A stretch of 54,706 bases of DNA from an uncultured Verrucomicrobiota bacterium (GTDB lineage Bacteria; Verrucomicrobiota; Verrucomicrobiia; Opitutales; Intestinicryptomonadaceae): the NCBI GenBank assembly GCA_949287395.1, contig CASEFZ010000100.1, forward strand, positions 1 to 54,706, read 5' to 3'. Below the pieces are notes generated by a model. The model made no database searches and was not told the origin of the DNA. It worked only from the letters and a program-made list of their open reading frames with translations. The first letter of the stretch is position 1. The number at the start of each line of letters is the position of its first letter. A program made the translations under genes and the position numbers. This document shows positions 44,591 to 52,251 of this stretch, one piece after another.

Positions 44591-47254
44591 ATGGGGAGGC
44601 GGATATTTAAGTTGTTTTCGATTGCTTTGCTGATGGCGGCACAATTCGCTGCGGCAATGGTTTGCGGGGGAACGAATGAGGTTTTTTTGGAGAGGCTGGC
44701 GAGAGAACTTTTAAAATGCCCGGATATTGACGCGGCAAAAGTCAGGCTGGCAGAGGCCGCTAAAGAAAATCCGTTGCAGACAGACTGGTTATTGGCCGAC
44801 ATTGGTGGGAACTTGGAAGTGTTGGTATCCGGAGAGGAAAAGGTGGTTAAACTTTTTGCAAAAGCCGCTCAAAAATATGAAGAGAAAGTCGGCATGTCGC
44901 ATGACGGGTATGGCAACGAGCGGGGCTGTCTTGCCTCCGCGATAGCGCGATATTTGAAAGCGCGCACAGCCAACAGGGAAAAATTCCTGTCAGATTTTTT
45001 CGGAGGCAGGGCCAAATGTTTCGCGTATGTTGAAAGGATCCCCATAAGGCCAAGTTTTTACGCCTACACCGAGGGCCTTTCAGACGCGCGCGGAGAAAAA
45101 CATTTCCATCCAAATTCAAAGTTGTGCCTGTTGACTTTCAACGGGAAAGATATGGAAAGAATGGTGTTGTTGGAATCCAAAGACGGGACAATAAGAGACC
45201 CGGACGTTTCATACGACGGCAAGAAAATTCTGTTTGCATGGAAAAAAAACAAGCAGGACGATTACAGCCTGTACGAGATGGATATTTCCACCCGCCATGT
45301 GCGCCTTCTGGCGAAGTCGCCCAAGCAGGCAGACTACGAGGGAAAATATCTGCCCACGGGGGAAATTGCATTCAGCTCCACCCGATGCGAACACTCAACC
45401 GGATGCTACACCACTGAAGTAAGCAACATGTACATTATGGGCGCGGATGGAACGCGCATAAGGCGCGTCGGCTTCGACCAGGTTCACACAACCTATCCCA
45501 CCGTATGCGAGAACGGGGATATCGTCTATACGCGCTGGGATTACAACGACAGAGGCCAGGTTTACACGCAGGCCCTCTTTACAATGAAGCCGGACGGCAC
45601 TTTCCAAAACGAGCTGTACGGGAATAAATCTTGGGCTCCAACCGCAATGGGGCACGCGCGCCAAATTCCCGGTTTTCCGAATAAATTTGTGTGCATATTG
45701 CACGGTCACCACACGCCCCAGCAGGGCTGGCTTGCGAAAATCGACGTTTCAAAAGGGAGGCAGGAAGGCGCAGGAATAACGGCCATAGCCCCGCTGCGCG
45801 AAATACCGAAGGCACGCGACAGATACGCCCAAGACGGAATCCAGTTTCGCTACCCCTACCCGCTTGCCGACGGCGCGTACATAGTAAGCGCAAATATACT
45901 TAGCCAAGACTGCGGGAGTGAGGACATGAAAAACCGCATGAGGCGCTTTCCGTTCAGGCTCTATGCGATAAACGACGCTGGCGAGCGCGAGATTCTTGTG
46001 CCCTTTAAAACGGACTCTCCCAATCTGAGCCAAATGCAGGCAGTAGCGGTGGCAAAAAGGGAAATTCCCATGCTTGAGAAATCGTCGGTGGACTATTCAA
46101 ACGACAAAGGCTATTGCCTGATAAGAAACGTGTACGAAGGAATGGGAACAAAGGGCTTAAAAAAGGGAACCATAGAAAAAGTGCGCGTTGTAAGGCTTCA
46201 CTACAGGCGCGCGCCGGTCGGGAATTTGCCGATGACAAGTCTCGACGGCGCGGGCATGGGGCATGCGTTTACGCCCATAGCTTTGGGAAACGGCTCGTGG
46301 GATGTTAAAGAAATACTTGGCGAAGTTCCGGTTGAACCAGACGGCTCGGCCTATTTTGAAATACCTGCGCGCACGCCCGTCTATTTTCAGCTTGTCGACA
46401 AGAATGGCTGCGTTGCAGCCACAATGCGCTCGTGGACAGCCATGCAACCCAACGAATTTTACGCGTGCATGGGGTGCCACGGAAACAAGAATGAAAACAG
46501 CCTAAAATACGCAGGCCTCTCACCTCAAAGGAAACCTGAAAAGCTGAGGCCGTTTTACGATGTCAAAGGCGGATTTTCCTTCAGGAAGGTGATTCAGCCT
46601 ATATTGAACGAAAATTGCATACGCTGCCATAACGACCGTTCCGCGGCAAGGCTGCACGATGAAAACGACTACTCAAAATTAAAGTCTGTTGCCGATTACG
46701 CACCTGTCAGTGACGAGCACATCAAAGATTTCATAGAGGAAAACAAACATGCCATCAGGCGCGCGTTCAGCCTTCTGGACGTACCTATCCCCAATAGGCG
46801 GGCCGGAAGGAACTTCAACGACGCCTACTACAATTTGTTGCGCCCCTCAATGAAGAACAAGGGCAATCCCTTCACGGTAGATTACAAGAGCGAGCTCGTA
46901 AACTGGATCGGAGCCCAAAGCGCGCCTGTTTTGCAGGCTCCATACACGCGGGGTTCGGCGAATAGCAAACTATACACTATGCTCAGGGACGGTCACAGCC
47001 ACCTCATGCTGTCGAAAGAGGAACTTGACAAAATATGCGCGTGGATAGACCTTTACGTCCCTTTCTGCGGAGACTACCTTGAAGCAAATATATGGAGCCC
47101 TAAAGAAAAAGAATACTACGAATACTACCTTAAAAAAGCCTCACTTTCCGAAGAGCGGGAACTCCAAGAAATAGAAAGGTATCTATTGGGGGAATCTAAA
47201 CTTTCGCAAGCCGACAGCAATCCTCCCCGGCAAAAGGCTGGAACACCCGAGTGA
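44591..47254 (+). CDS. Exported HZS-alpha-like protein with two CxxCH haem motifs
   Basis: An 887-residue protein with a signal peptide (SIALLMAAQFAAAM). Residues 150-480 form TolB/WD40-like propeller repeats (FHPNSKLCLLTFNG, DPDVSYDGKKILFAW, ADYEGKYLPTGEIAFSSTR, YPTVCENGDIVYTRWDYND). The next part resembles the middle domain of the hydrazine synthase alpha subunit (PF18582 as I recall), found widely outside anammox bacteria. Two c-type haem sites are present: CMGCH (626-630) and CIRCH (676-680). The latter sits in a planctomycete-type cytochrome segment. The C-terminus is helical and charged. It is probably periplasmic and needs cytochrome c maturation; the substrate is unknown. The antiporter gene starts 108 bases downstream. 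Confidence 0.78.
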   Translation: MGRRIFKLFSIALLMAAQFAAAMVCGGTNEVFLERLARELLKCPDIDAAKVRLAEAAKENPLQTDWLLADIGGNLEVLVSGEEKVVKLFAKAAQKYEEKVGMSHDGYGNERGCLASAIARYLKARTANREKFLSDFFGGRAKCFAYVERIPIRPSFYAYTEGLSDARGEKHFHPNSKLCLLTFNGKDMERMVLLESKDGTIRDPDVSYDGKKILFAWKKNKQDDYSLYEMDISTRHVRLLAKSPKQADYEGKYLPTGEIAFSSTRCEHSTGCYTTEVSNMYIMGADGTRIRRVGFDQVHTTYPTVCENGDIVYTRWDYNDRGQVYTQALFTMKPDGTFQNELYGNKSWAPTAMGHARQIPGFPNKFVCILHGHHTPQQGWLAKIDVSKGRQEGAGITAIAPLREIPKARDRYAQDGIQFRYPYPLADGAYIVSANILSQDCGSEDMKNRMRRFPFRLYAINDAGEREILVPFKTDSPNLSQMQAVAVAKREIPMLEKSSVDYSNDKGYCLIRNVYEGMGTKGLKKGTIEKVRVVRLHYRRAPVGNLPMTSLDGAGMGHAFTPIALGNGSWDVKEILGEVPVEPDGSAYFEIPARTPVYFQLVDKNGCVAATMRSWTAMQPNEFYACMGCHGNKNENSLKYAGLSPQRKPEKLRPFYDVKGGFSFRKVIQPILNENCIRCHNDRSAARLHDENDYSKLKSVADYAPVSDEHIKDFIEENKHAIRRAFSLLDVPIPNRRAGRNFNDAYYNLLRPSMKNKGNPFTVDYKSELVNWIGAQSAPVLQAPYTRGSANSKLYTMLRDGHSHLMLSKEELDKICAWIDLYVPFCGDYLEANIWSPKEKEYYEYYLKKASLSEERELQEIERYLLGESKLSQADSNPPRQKAGTPE

Positions 47255-47362
47255 GATAGATGCCGAAGAAGTCTGCTGCGATATGTCTTGACAGCCCACA
47301 ATTGAAAAACTCTACTCTCAAGGCCATACCACAAAGGGAGGCGCATTCCCGACAGGCAGACA

Positions 47363-48907
47363 ATGTTAAGAATAAACGAAACTCGTTCAAAGGGGATATC
47401 TTTCGCGGCGAAGCTTGCGGTTTTTGCGGCGCTTGCGCTGTTGGCGCACGCGGCTGGGGCAAGCGCGCAGGACGTTCAGGAACATTCCCCCCTGCTCTAC
47501 CCAATTCCATTGCAATCATACCCAACGGAGGCAAACCTGTGGGAGACGCTGTGCAGGCGCGTGAGAATGGAACCGCTGAACTTGTATGTTTCAATAATTT
47601 TTTTGTGCGCGGTAATCCACACATTTTGCTACAGAGTGTTTTTAAGGTGGTCTGCTTCGGTAAAAGAGCGCAAACAAAGGCTCACGGGCATTACGGGAAT
47701 AAGCGAAGACCACATAAGCACAATAAGCAAAGTGCTGAAACTGTTCGGTGAGGTGGAGATAATATTTGCGCTGTGGCTGATACCGCTGTTTGCTCTCATA
47801 TGCTGGTTTTACGGATACCACACTCTTGCCGGGTACATGAACAAACTTGCCTACGAACAGGATAAATACGCCGAACCGGTGTTTGTCATAGTTATAATGT
47901 GCATGGCCTCCGCGCGCCCGGTGATACTTTTTGCAACCAACCTAATAAGCAGGCTGGCAAGATTCGGCGGGGAAACCGTGGGCGCATGGTGGGTGTCTAT
48001 ACTTGTCGCAGGGCCGCTACTTGGCTCGTTCATAACCGAGCCGGCGGCAATAATGATTTGCGCAATATTGCTGTCGGAAAAGTTCTACAAATATGGTCCT
48101 TCAAGGGCGCTTAAATACGCCACGCTTGGGCTGCTGTTCGTTTCGATATCCGTGGGCGGAACGCTCTCGCACTTTTCGGCGCCGCCGGTGCTCATGGTTG
48201 CAAAGACGTGGGATTGGGGGCTTGCTTTCATGTTTAAGACCTTCGGGATAAAGGCAATTGTTGGCATAGTTTGCGCAACGGCTCTTTACTTTGCAGTATT
48301 CGGGAAAGAGTTTAAGCTGCTACAGCAGCGCCGCCAAAGCGCCATAGATTCGGAAGCCTCGGACGGACAAAAAATGCCCGCTTGGATAACTTGCACAAAT
48401 ATAGCTTTTATAGTCGGGAGTGTCCTGCTGCTGCATTATCCGGTATTGTTAGTGTTTCTATTTCTGGCCTTCATAGGCTTTGTTGACGTGACATCGCACT
48501 TTCAGCCGCACTTGAAGTATAGAAGCCCCATTTTGGTGGGAATATTTCTTGCCGCGCTTGTCACCCACGGAAGCCTGCAAGGCTGGTGGATAGAGCCTGT
48601 GCTGATGAGCATGGAGGACAAAATTCTTTTTGCAGGGACAATTTTTTTGACGGCCTTCAACGACAATGCGGCAATAACGTACTTGGCCTCGCTTGTCCCG
48701 AATTTTAGCGACGCAATGAAATACATAGTTCTCAGCGGAGCCGTAAGCGGGGGCGGTTTGACAGTAATTGCCAATGCGCCAAATCTTGCCGGGTTGTCGG
48801 TGCTAAAAGAGCACTTTAAAGGCGGCGTTTCCCCGATTCTTTTGTTTGCGGGCGCGGCAGTCCCAACCGCTATAATGTCTGTGCTATTCTATTTCTGGAG
48901 CGTCTAA
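47363..48907 (+). CDS. Putative Na+/H+ antiporter (PF07399-type)
   Basis: A 514-residue polytopic membrane protein with about 10-11 hydrophobic segments. After an N-terminal hydrophobic/signal-like segment and a short periplasmic stretch, it shows ITEPAAIMICAILLSEKFYKYGPSRALKYATLGLLFVSISVGGTLSHFSAPPVLMVAKTWDW and, near the end, TAFNDNAAITYLASL and GLTVIANAPNLAGLSVLKEHFKGG. The paired half-helix motifs with polar NDNAA and NAPN are typical of the ion-transporter superfamily. This matches the putative Na+/H+ antiporter family also present in Chlamydiae. Ion specificity is not shown by sequence. A hairpin straddles its stop codon. Confidence 0.82.
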   Translation: MLRINETRSKGISFAAKLAVFAALALLAHAAGASAQDVQEHSPLLYPIPLQSYPTEANLWETLCRRVRMEPLNLYVSIIFLCAVIHTFCYRVFLRWSASVKERKQRLTGITGISEDHISTISKVLKLFGEVEIIFALWLIPLFALICWFYGYHTLAGYMNKLAYEQDKYAEPVFVIVIMCMASARPVILFATNLISRLARFGGETVGAWWVSILVAGPLLGSFITEPAAIMICAILLSEKFYKYGPSRALKYATLGLLFVSISVGGTLSHFSAPPVLMVAKTWDWGLAFMFKTFGIKAIVGIVCATALYFAVFGKEFKLLQQRRQSAIDSEASDGQKMPAWITCTNIAFIVGSVLLLHYPVLLVFLFLAFIGFVDVTSHFQPHLKYRSPILVGIFLAALVTHGSLQGWWIEPVLMSMEDKILFAGTIFLTAFNDNAAITYLASLVPNFSDAMKYIVLSGAVSGGGLTVIANAPNLAGLSVLKEHFKGGVSPILLFAGAAVPTAIMSVLFYFWSV

Positions 48908-48917
48908 AGAGACGCTC
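48898..48917. other. Hairpin spanning the antiporter stop codon
   Basis: GAGCGTCT-AAAG-AGACGCTC is a perfect 8-bp stem that contains the TAA. There is no T-tract, so it is probably an RNA-stability or weak termination element. Confidence 0.35.
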
Positions 48918-49194
48918 GCAAAAGCCGCGCGGAGAAATCCCGGCATGTGAACCGGCGTTCCATACGGGGAAATCCGCTTCCGGCGCGGCAGCCAAAAATT
49001 CTTCGCCACAGAGGAAGGCCCAGGGAAAAAACGGAATTTTTGAAATGCGGGAATGTTAACCAAACGAGTCGAAATATCCCGCAAGAAAATCACCCTAAAC
49101 AAGCGCGCGCTAATTTAAATGCGCCGCGCGGCATTTGCCGATAAACAGAGTTTTGCAATTCATCCGTAAAAACACTCACCTGCCCGCGTAAAAT
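48918..49194. other. Non-coding gap between convergent genes
   Basis: No supported ORF or RNA seen. Confidence 0.4.
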
Positions 49195-49228
49195 AAAAAA
49201 AGGGAGCCGCATGCAAGCCGCTCCCTTT
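49195..49228 (-). terminator. Rho-independent terminator after the histone-tail/CBM-like gene
   Basis: On the minus strand AAAGGGAGC pairs with GCTCCCTTT, followed by a T-run, about 23 bases after the stop at 49251. Confidence 0.85.
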
Positions 49229-49250
49229 CTTCGCAATTTCGCGCCGCCAA

Positions 49251-49673
49251 CTAAAAAGTCGGGTGGAATATAACCGTTTCTCCGGCTTCCACGGAACTGT
49301 CTTCGTCGGCATTCCAAATCTCGTCATTGACGAGAACTTTGAACTTCAAGCCTCCCTTGGAGACCAACTGCTCCCAGAGCCATTCGTCCTCTCCTATGCA
49401 CTGCATAAGAACGCCCTTGTGCCAGTTCAGACCTGCACCTGTACCGCGAATATACAACTGATTTCCCCAGCCAACATTGTATTTAACGATAATCCTCGTC
49501 AACTTGCTTGGGGCAGTCTTCTCCGCAACCTGCTCTTTTGAAGCGGGCGCAGCGGCACACTTCTTTGCCGCCTTTCCGGAGCACTTTCCAGCCGCACGCT
49601 TTTTGGGGGCTGCCGCCTTGGCAGCGGCCGCGCTTACGGTCTTTTTCTTCTTCGATTCCGATTTTACAGGCAT
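49251..49673 (-). CDS. Histone-like Lys/Ala tail fused to a starch-binding-like module
   Basis: A 140-residue protein from ATG 49673, supported by AAGGAAGG about 8 bases upstream. The longer reading from 49838 adds no conserved sequence. Residues 1-57 are low-complexity Lys/Ala (KKKKTVSAAAAKAAAPKKRAAGK), like histone H1 or bacterial histone-like tails. Residues 58-140 form an immunoglobulin-like sheet: TRIIVKYNVGWGNQLYIRGTGAGLNWHKGVLM, WLWEQLVSKGGLKFKVLVND and ETVIFHPTF. This matches the CBM20/CBM53 starch-binding or glycogen-binding E-set pattern, with the typical aromatic Trp residues. There is no signal peptide, so it acts in the cytoplasm. A role linking DNA or RNA with glycogen is only a guess. 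Confidence 0.7.
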   Translation of the reverse strand: MPVKSESKKKKTVSAAAAKAAAPKKRAAGKCSGKAAKKCAAAPASKEQVAEKTAPSKLTRIIVKYNVGWGNQLYIRGTGAGLNWHKGVLMQCIGEDEWLWEQLVSKGGLKFKVLVNDEIWNADEDSSVEAGETVIFHPTF

Positions 49674-50431
49674 CTTAATTACCTTCCTTTCATTTTTGGA
49701 AGTATCTCTTGCTCGAGCACTCCCAACTATAAGTAAACCATGAAAATGCAAGAAAACCCAAACACAAGCTTTTTCTGATAGTTTTTTAGCCCGAAAATAG
49801 ACGCAACTATCCTTTTCATGCTTTCTTAGATTTAACACCGCTTAGAATGAAAAGTTCCAAAGTAAGAAATTTTTCGCCCGCATTAAGGCGGAAAACTAAA
49901 AATGCCACATGCGCAATGTACGCGGAGTGTGCCGTAATATTAGCCTGTTAAGAGTGCGCAAAAGAAGATATGGGCGCAGGCTGAAACAGGCCCCAACGTT
50001 GCAAGGGGAATGGAGTACAAGGAAGCGGCTTAGATACAAAAAATTTTTCAAGTGCGGAAGTGGAGCAAGGTGTAGATGATAAAAAAGTTTCCATTTGCAA
50101 AAAGGACACACAAAAAAATTTCAGCTTTTAATGGAGCTTGGCAAAGGCGGAGTAAAATTCAAAAATTATGACATCGCAATGCCCGCACAAACACAATTTT
50201 AGCGCGAAAAAATTTTTCTGGAGTGTACAAACGCTCCCGCTAAAACATATCTTATTGCAAATTAAGCGGTTTAAATAATGCACCAGAATGGATAAAGAAA
50301 AGGTGGGATTTTTTTTAAAATTAAAAAAATTTTTCTTGCAATGGCGGTCAAAAAAAGGATTATTCGGCAATTCAATTTCAAACCGTCTTGGCGCAGTCGA
50401 TGCGGCGGTGGCGGTTTGTTTGATGCGTTCT
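49674..50431. other. Long non-coding gap before the tRNA
   Basis: About 760 AT-rich bases between the leftward CBM-like gene and tRNA-Arg. I looked for RNase P, SRP, 6S and tmRNA signatures and saw none, and no supported ORF. It should contain the promoters of both flanking units. Confidence 0.4.
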
Positions 50432-50505
50432 GCGCCCGTAGCTCAATTGGATAGAGCTTCTGACTACGGATCAGAAGGTTGGGGGTTCGACTCCCTCCGG
50501 GCGCG
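50432..50505 (+). tRNA. tRNA-Arg (anticodon ACG)
   Basis: A 74-base cloverleaf. The acceptor stem GCGCCCG pairs with CGGGCGC. The D-arm region is AGCTCAATTGGATAGAGCT. The anticodon stem TTCTGA/TCAGAA surrounds loop CTACGGA with anticodon ACG, probably read as ICG for CGU/CGC/CGA. The T-arm loop is TTCGACT. CCA is not encoded. Confidence 0.95.
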
Positions 50506-50560
50506 CGCTTAACGCGGCCGTCGAATCGGCTTGGGCGCACAAAAGAAACAGGTAAAGACC

Positions 50561-50746
50561 ATGACAGAAGAACCAAAGAAAAAGAATCCAGCTGAAATCG
50601 CCTTCACGGACACAGAGGCGCTCAATCGCTATGTCACTGAAACGGGCAAAATTCTTCCGCGCAAGTTTACGGGTTTGACGGCAAAGGAACAGCGTCACGT
50701 AAAGAAGGCAGTTAAGCACGCGCGCAACATGCTTCTGATGAAGTAG
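50561..50746 (+). CDS. rpsR: 30S ribosomal protein S18
   Basis: A 61-residue protein from ATG 50561 ([13 protein letters not shown]). A longer reading from 50531 starts just after the tRNA. The S18 core is clear: [41 protein letters not shown]. It is shorter than most S18 (about 75) because the N-terminus is brief. It is separated from its usual partners rpsF, ssb and rplI, which lie at 35.8-37.1 kb, and follows tRNA-Arg by 55 bases. Confidence 0.92.
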   Translation: MTEEPKKKNPAEIAFTDTEALNRYVTETGKILPRKFTGLTAKEQRHVKKAVKHARNMLLMK

Positions 50747-50772
50747 TGTTTTGCCCGAGCGGGCCTTGCGCC

Positions 50773-51747
50773 ATGGGTGTTTCAAAACAGTTTGTCCAGC
50801 CGTCCGGAGATATACTCGGGGCGGCTGGTTTTATTTTATCCGGCGGCATAGGCGGCGTGCCGACGGAAACGGTGTACGGATTGGCGGCGAATGCCCTCGA
50901 TGAACGCGCTGTCAGAAAAATATTTAGCGCGAAGGGGCGCCCGTTTATAGACCCTTTGATAGTGCATGTTTGCGATATGGCCATGGCCGAAAAGGTCGCA
51001 TTCTTGACGGATCGCGCAAAAATTTTGGCAAAAAGGTTCTGGCCCGGCCCGCTGACCTTGGTCTTAAAGAAGAGAGATTGCATTCCCGGAATAGTGACGG
51101 CAGGAATGGATACGGTGGCGGTCAGAATGCCTTCCCACTCGCTGATGCGAAAGTTTATAGAGGCGTGCGGCTGCCCGATAGCGGCGCCCTCGGCAAACCC
51201 ATTCGGGTATGTGAGCCCCACAACAGCGGAACACGTGGCTGAGCAGCTTGCGGATAAAATCGACTTTATTTTAGACGGCGGTAAATGCGCCAAGGGTGTT
51301 GAATCAACTATTTTGATGCTGTCGGAATCCGGCAAAGGACATAAGCTGTTGAGGGCCGGCCCAGTGCCAGTGGAAGAATTGGAGGCGGCCCTCGCAGAGG
51401 AAATCGACGCCTCGCCAAAGCACAACGAAGCGCAGCCACAGGCGCCTGGAATGCTGAAGAGCCATTACAGCCCGCACTCGCGCCTCACCCTTTTCGATTG
51501 TCCGTCGGAAGTGGAAAATTTACGCGCTGAAAACGTCATATTTTTCACCAGGCCAACCTCCCCGGAAAGCAACCATTTTTGGCTTTCGGAAAATTCCGAC
51601 TTATCGGAGGCGGCGGCAAATTTATATTCGCTTTTGAGAAAATTGGATAAAATTTCTCCAAATGGATTTTTTTGCCAAAGAGTCCCGAATACAGGCATAG
51701 GAGTTGCCATAAACGACAGGCTCTCCCGGGCAGAATCGAAGCTTTAG
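50773..51747 (+). CDS. Threonylcarbamoyl-AMP synthase, two-domain Sua5/YwlC type
   Basis: A 324-residue enzyme that makes threonylcarbamoyl-AMP for the t6A37 modification of ANN-decoding tRNAs. The YrdC domain has GGIGGVPTETVYGLAANALDERAVRKIFSAKGRPFIDPLIVHV (KxR active-site pattern), then FWPGPLTLVLKK, VAVRMPSHSLMRKFIEACGCPIAAPSANPFGYVSPTTAEHV and GVESTI. A C-terminal Sua5 domain begins APGMLKSHYSPHSRLTLF. I prefer ATG 50773 over a GTG at 50746 that overlaps the rpsR stop. Confidence 0.92.
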   Translation: MGVSKQFVQPSGDILGAAGFILSGGIGGVPTETVYGLAANALDERAVRKIFSAKGRPFIDPLIVHVCDMAMAEKVAFLTDRAKILAKRFWPGPLTLVLKKRDCIPGIVTAGMDTVAVRMPSHSLMRKFIEACGCPIAAPSANPFGYVSPTTAEHVAEQLADKIDFILDGGKCAKGVESTILMLSESGKGHKLLRAGPVPVEELEAALAEEIDASPKHNEAQPQAPGMLKSHYSPHSRLTLFDCPSEVENLRAENVIFFTRPTSPESNHFWLSENSDLSEAAANLYSLLRKLDKISPNGFFCQRVPNTGIGVAINDRLSRAESKL

Positions 51748-51839
51748 TCGGCCTGCTTTCCGCGCGGCGGGCGGAATTAGGCGGCAAAGCGGGCAAAATT
51801 TAGTTGCAATATCCGCAAAAATTGCGAAATTTACCGCCA

Positions 51840-52226
51840 ATGGATTCCAGCGCTTATATTTCCGTGATATTGCAAGTCTTGGTTGCCGTCGGCATGGGTG
51901 TGGCCATTGTGGCGGCAAGCCATATTTTCGGGCAGAGGGCGGCGCCGAACAAGGTGAAAGATTCGGCTTATGAATGCGGAATTGTGCCGATAGGAAAGCC
52001 TCACCCGCGTTTTGGGGCGCGTTTTTACATGGTTGCAATGCTGTTTGTGGTGTTCGATATAGAAATGGTGTTTATGCTTCCGCTCGTTTTGGCGTATAAC
52101 GACCTTCTGATACAGCATGCGCCAATCCTTTTGCCAACGCTGTTTTTCGTAGCGGTTATGATTGTGGGCACACTGTACGAAATAAAGAAAGACGCCTTCA
52201 ACTGGAACATACCAAGGTCAAATTAA
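51840..52226 (+). CDS. nuoA: NADH-quinone oxidoreductase subunit A, isolated
   Basis: A 128-residue membrane subunit of respiratory complex I, from ATG 51840. It has three hydrophobic segments and the NuoA signature DSAYECGIVPIGKPHPRFGARFYMVAMLFVVFDIEMVFMLP. In most bacteria nuoA is the first gene of an operon with nuoB next. Here it stands alone, and the gene 25 bases downstream is an unrelated signalling enzyme. The remaining nuo genes are either elsewhere or absent. Confidence 0.9.
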   Translation: MDSSAYISVILQVLVAVGMGVAIVAASHIFGQRAAPNKVKDSAYECGIVPIGKPHPRFGARFYMVAMLFVVFDIEMVFMLPLVLAYNDLLIQHAPILLPTLFFVAVMIVGTLYEIKKDAFNWNIPRSN

Positions 52227-52251
52227 TAGATTGCAAAAGACGGGCTGAAAA

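Noticed and set aside
49840..50431. Possible non-coding RNA in the gap before tRNA-Arg
   Set aside because: Local GC-rich patches exist near 49970-50030 but none of the conserved cores of RNase P, SRP, 6S or tmRNA could be found.
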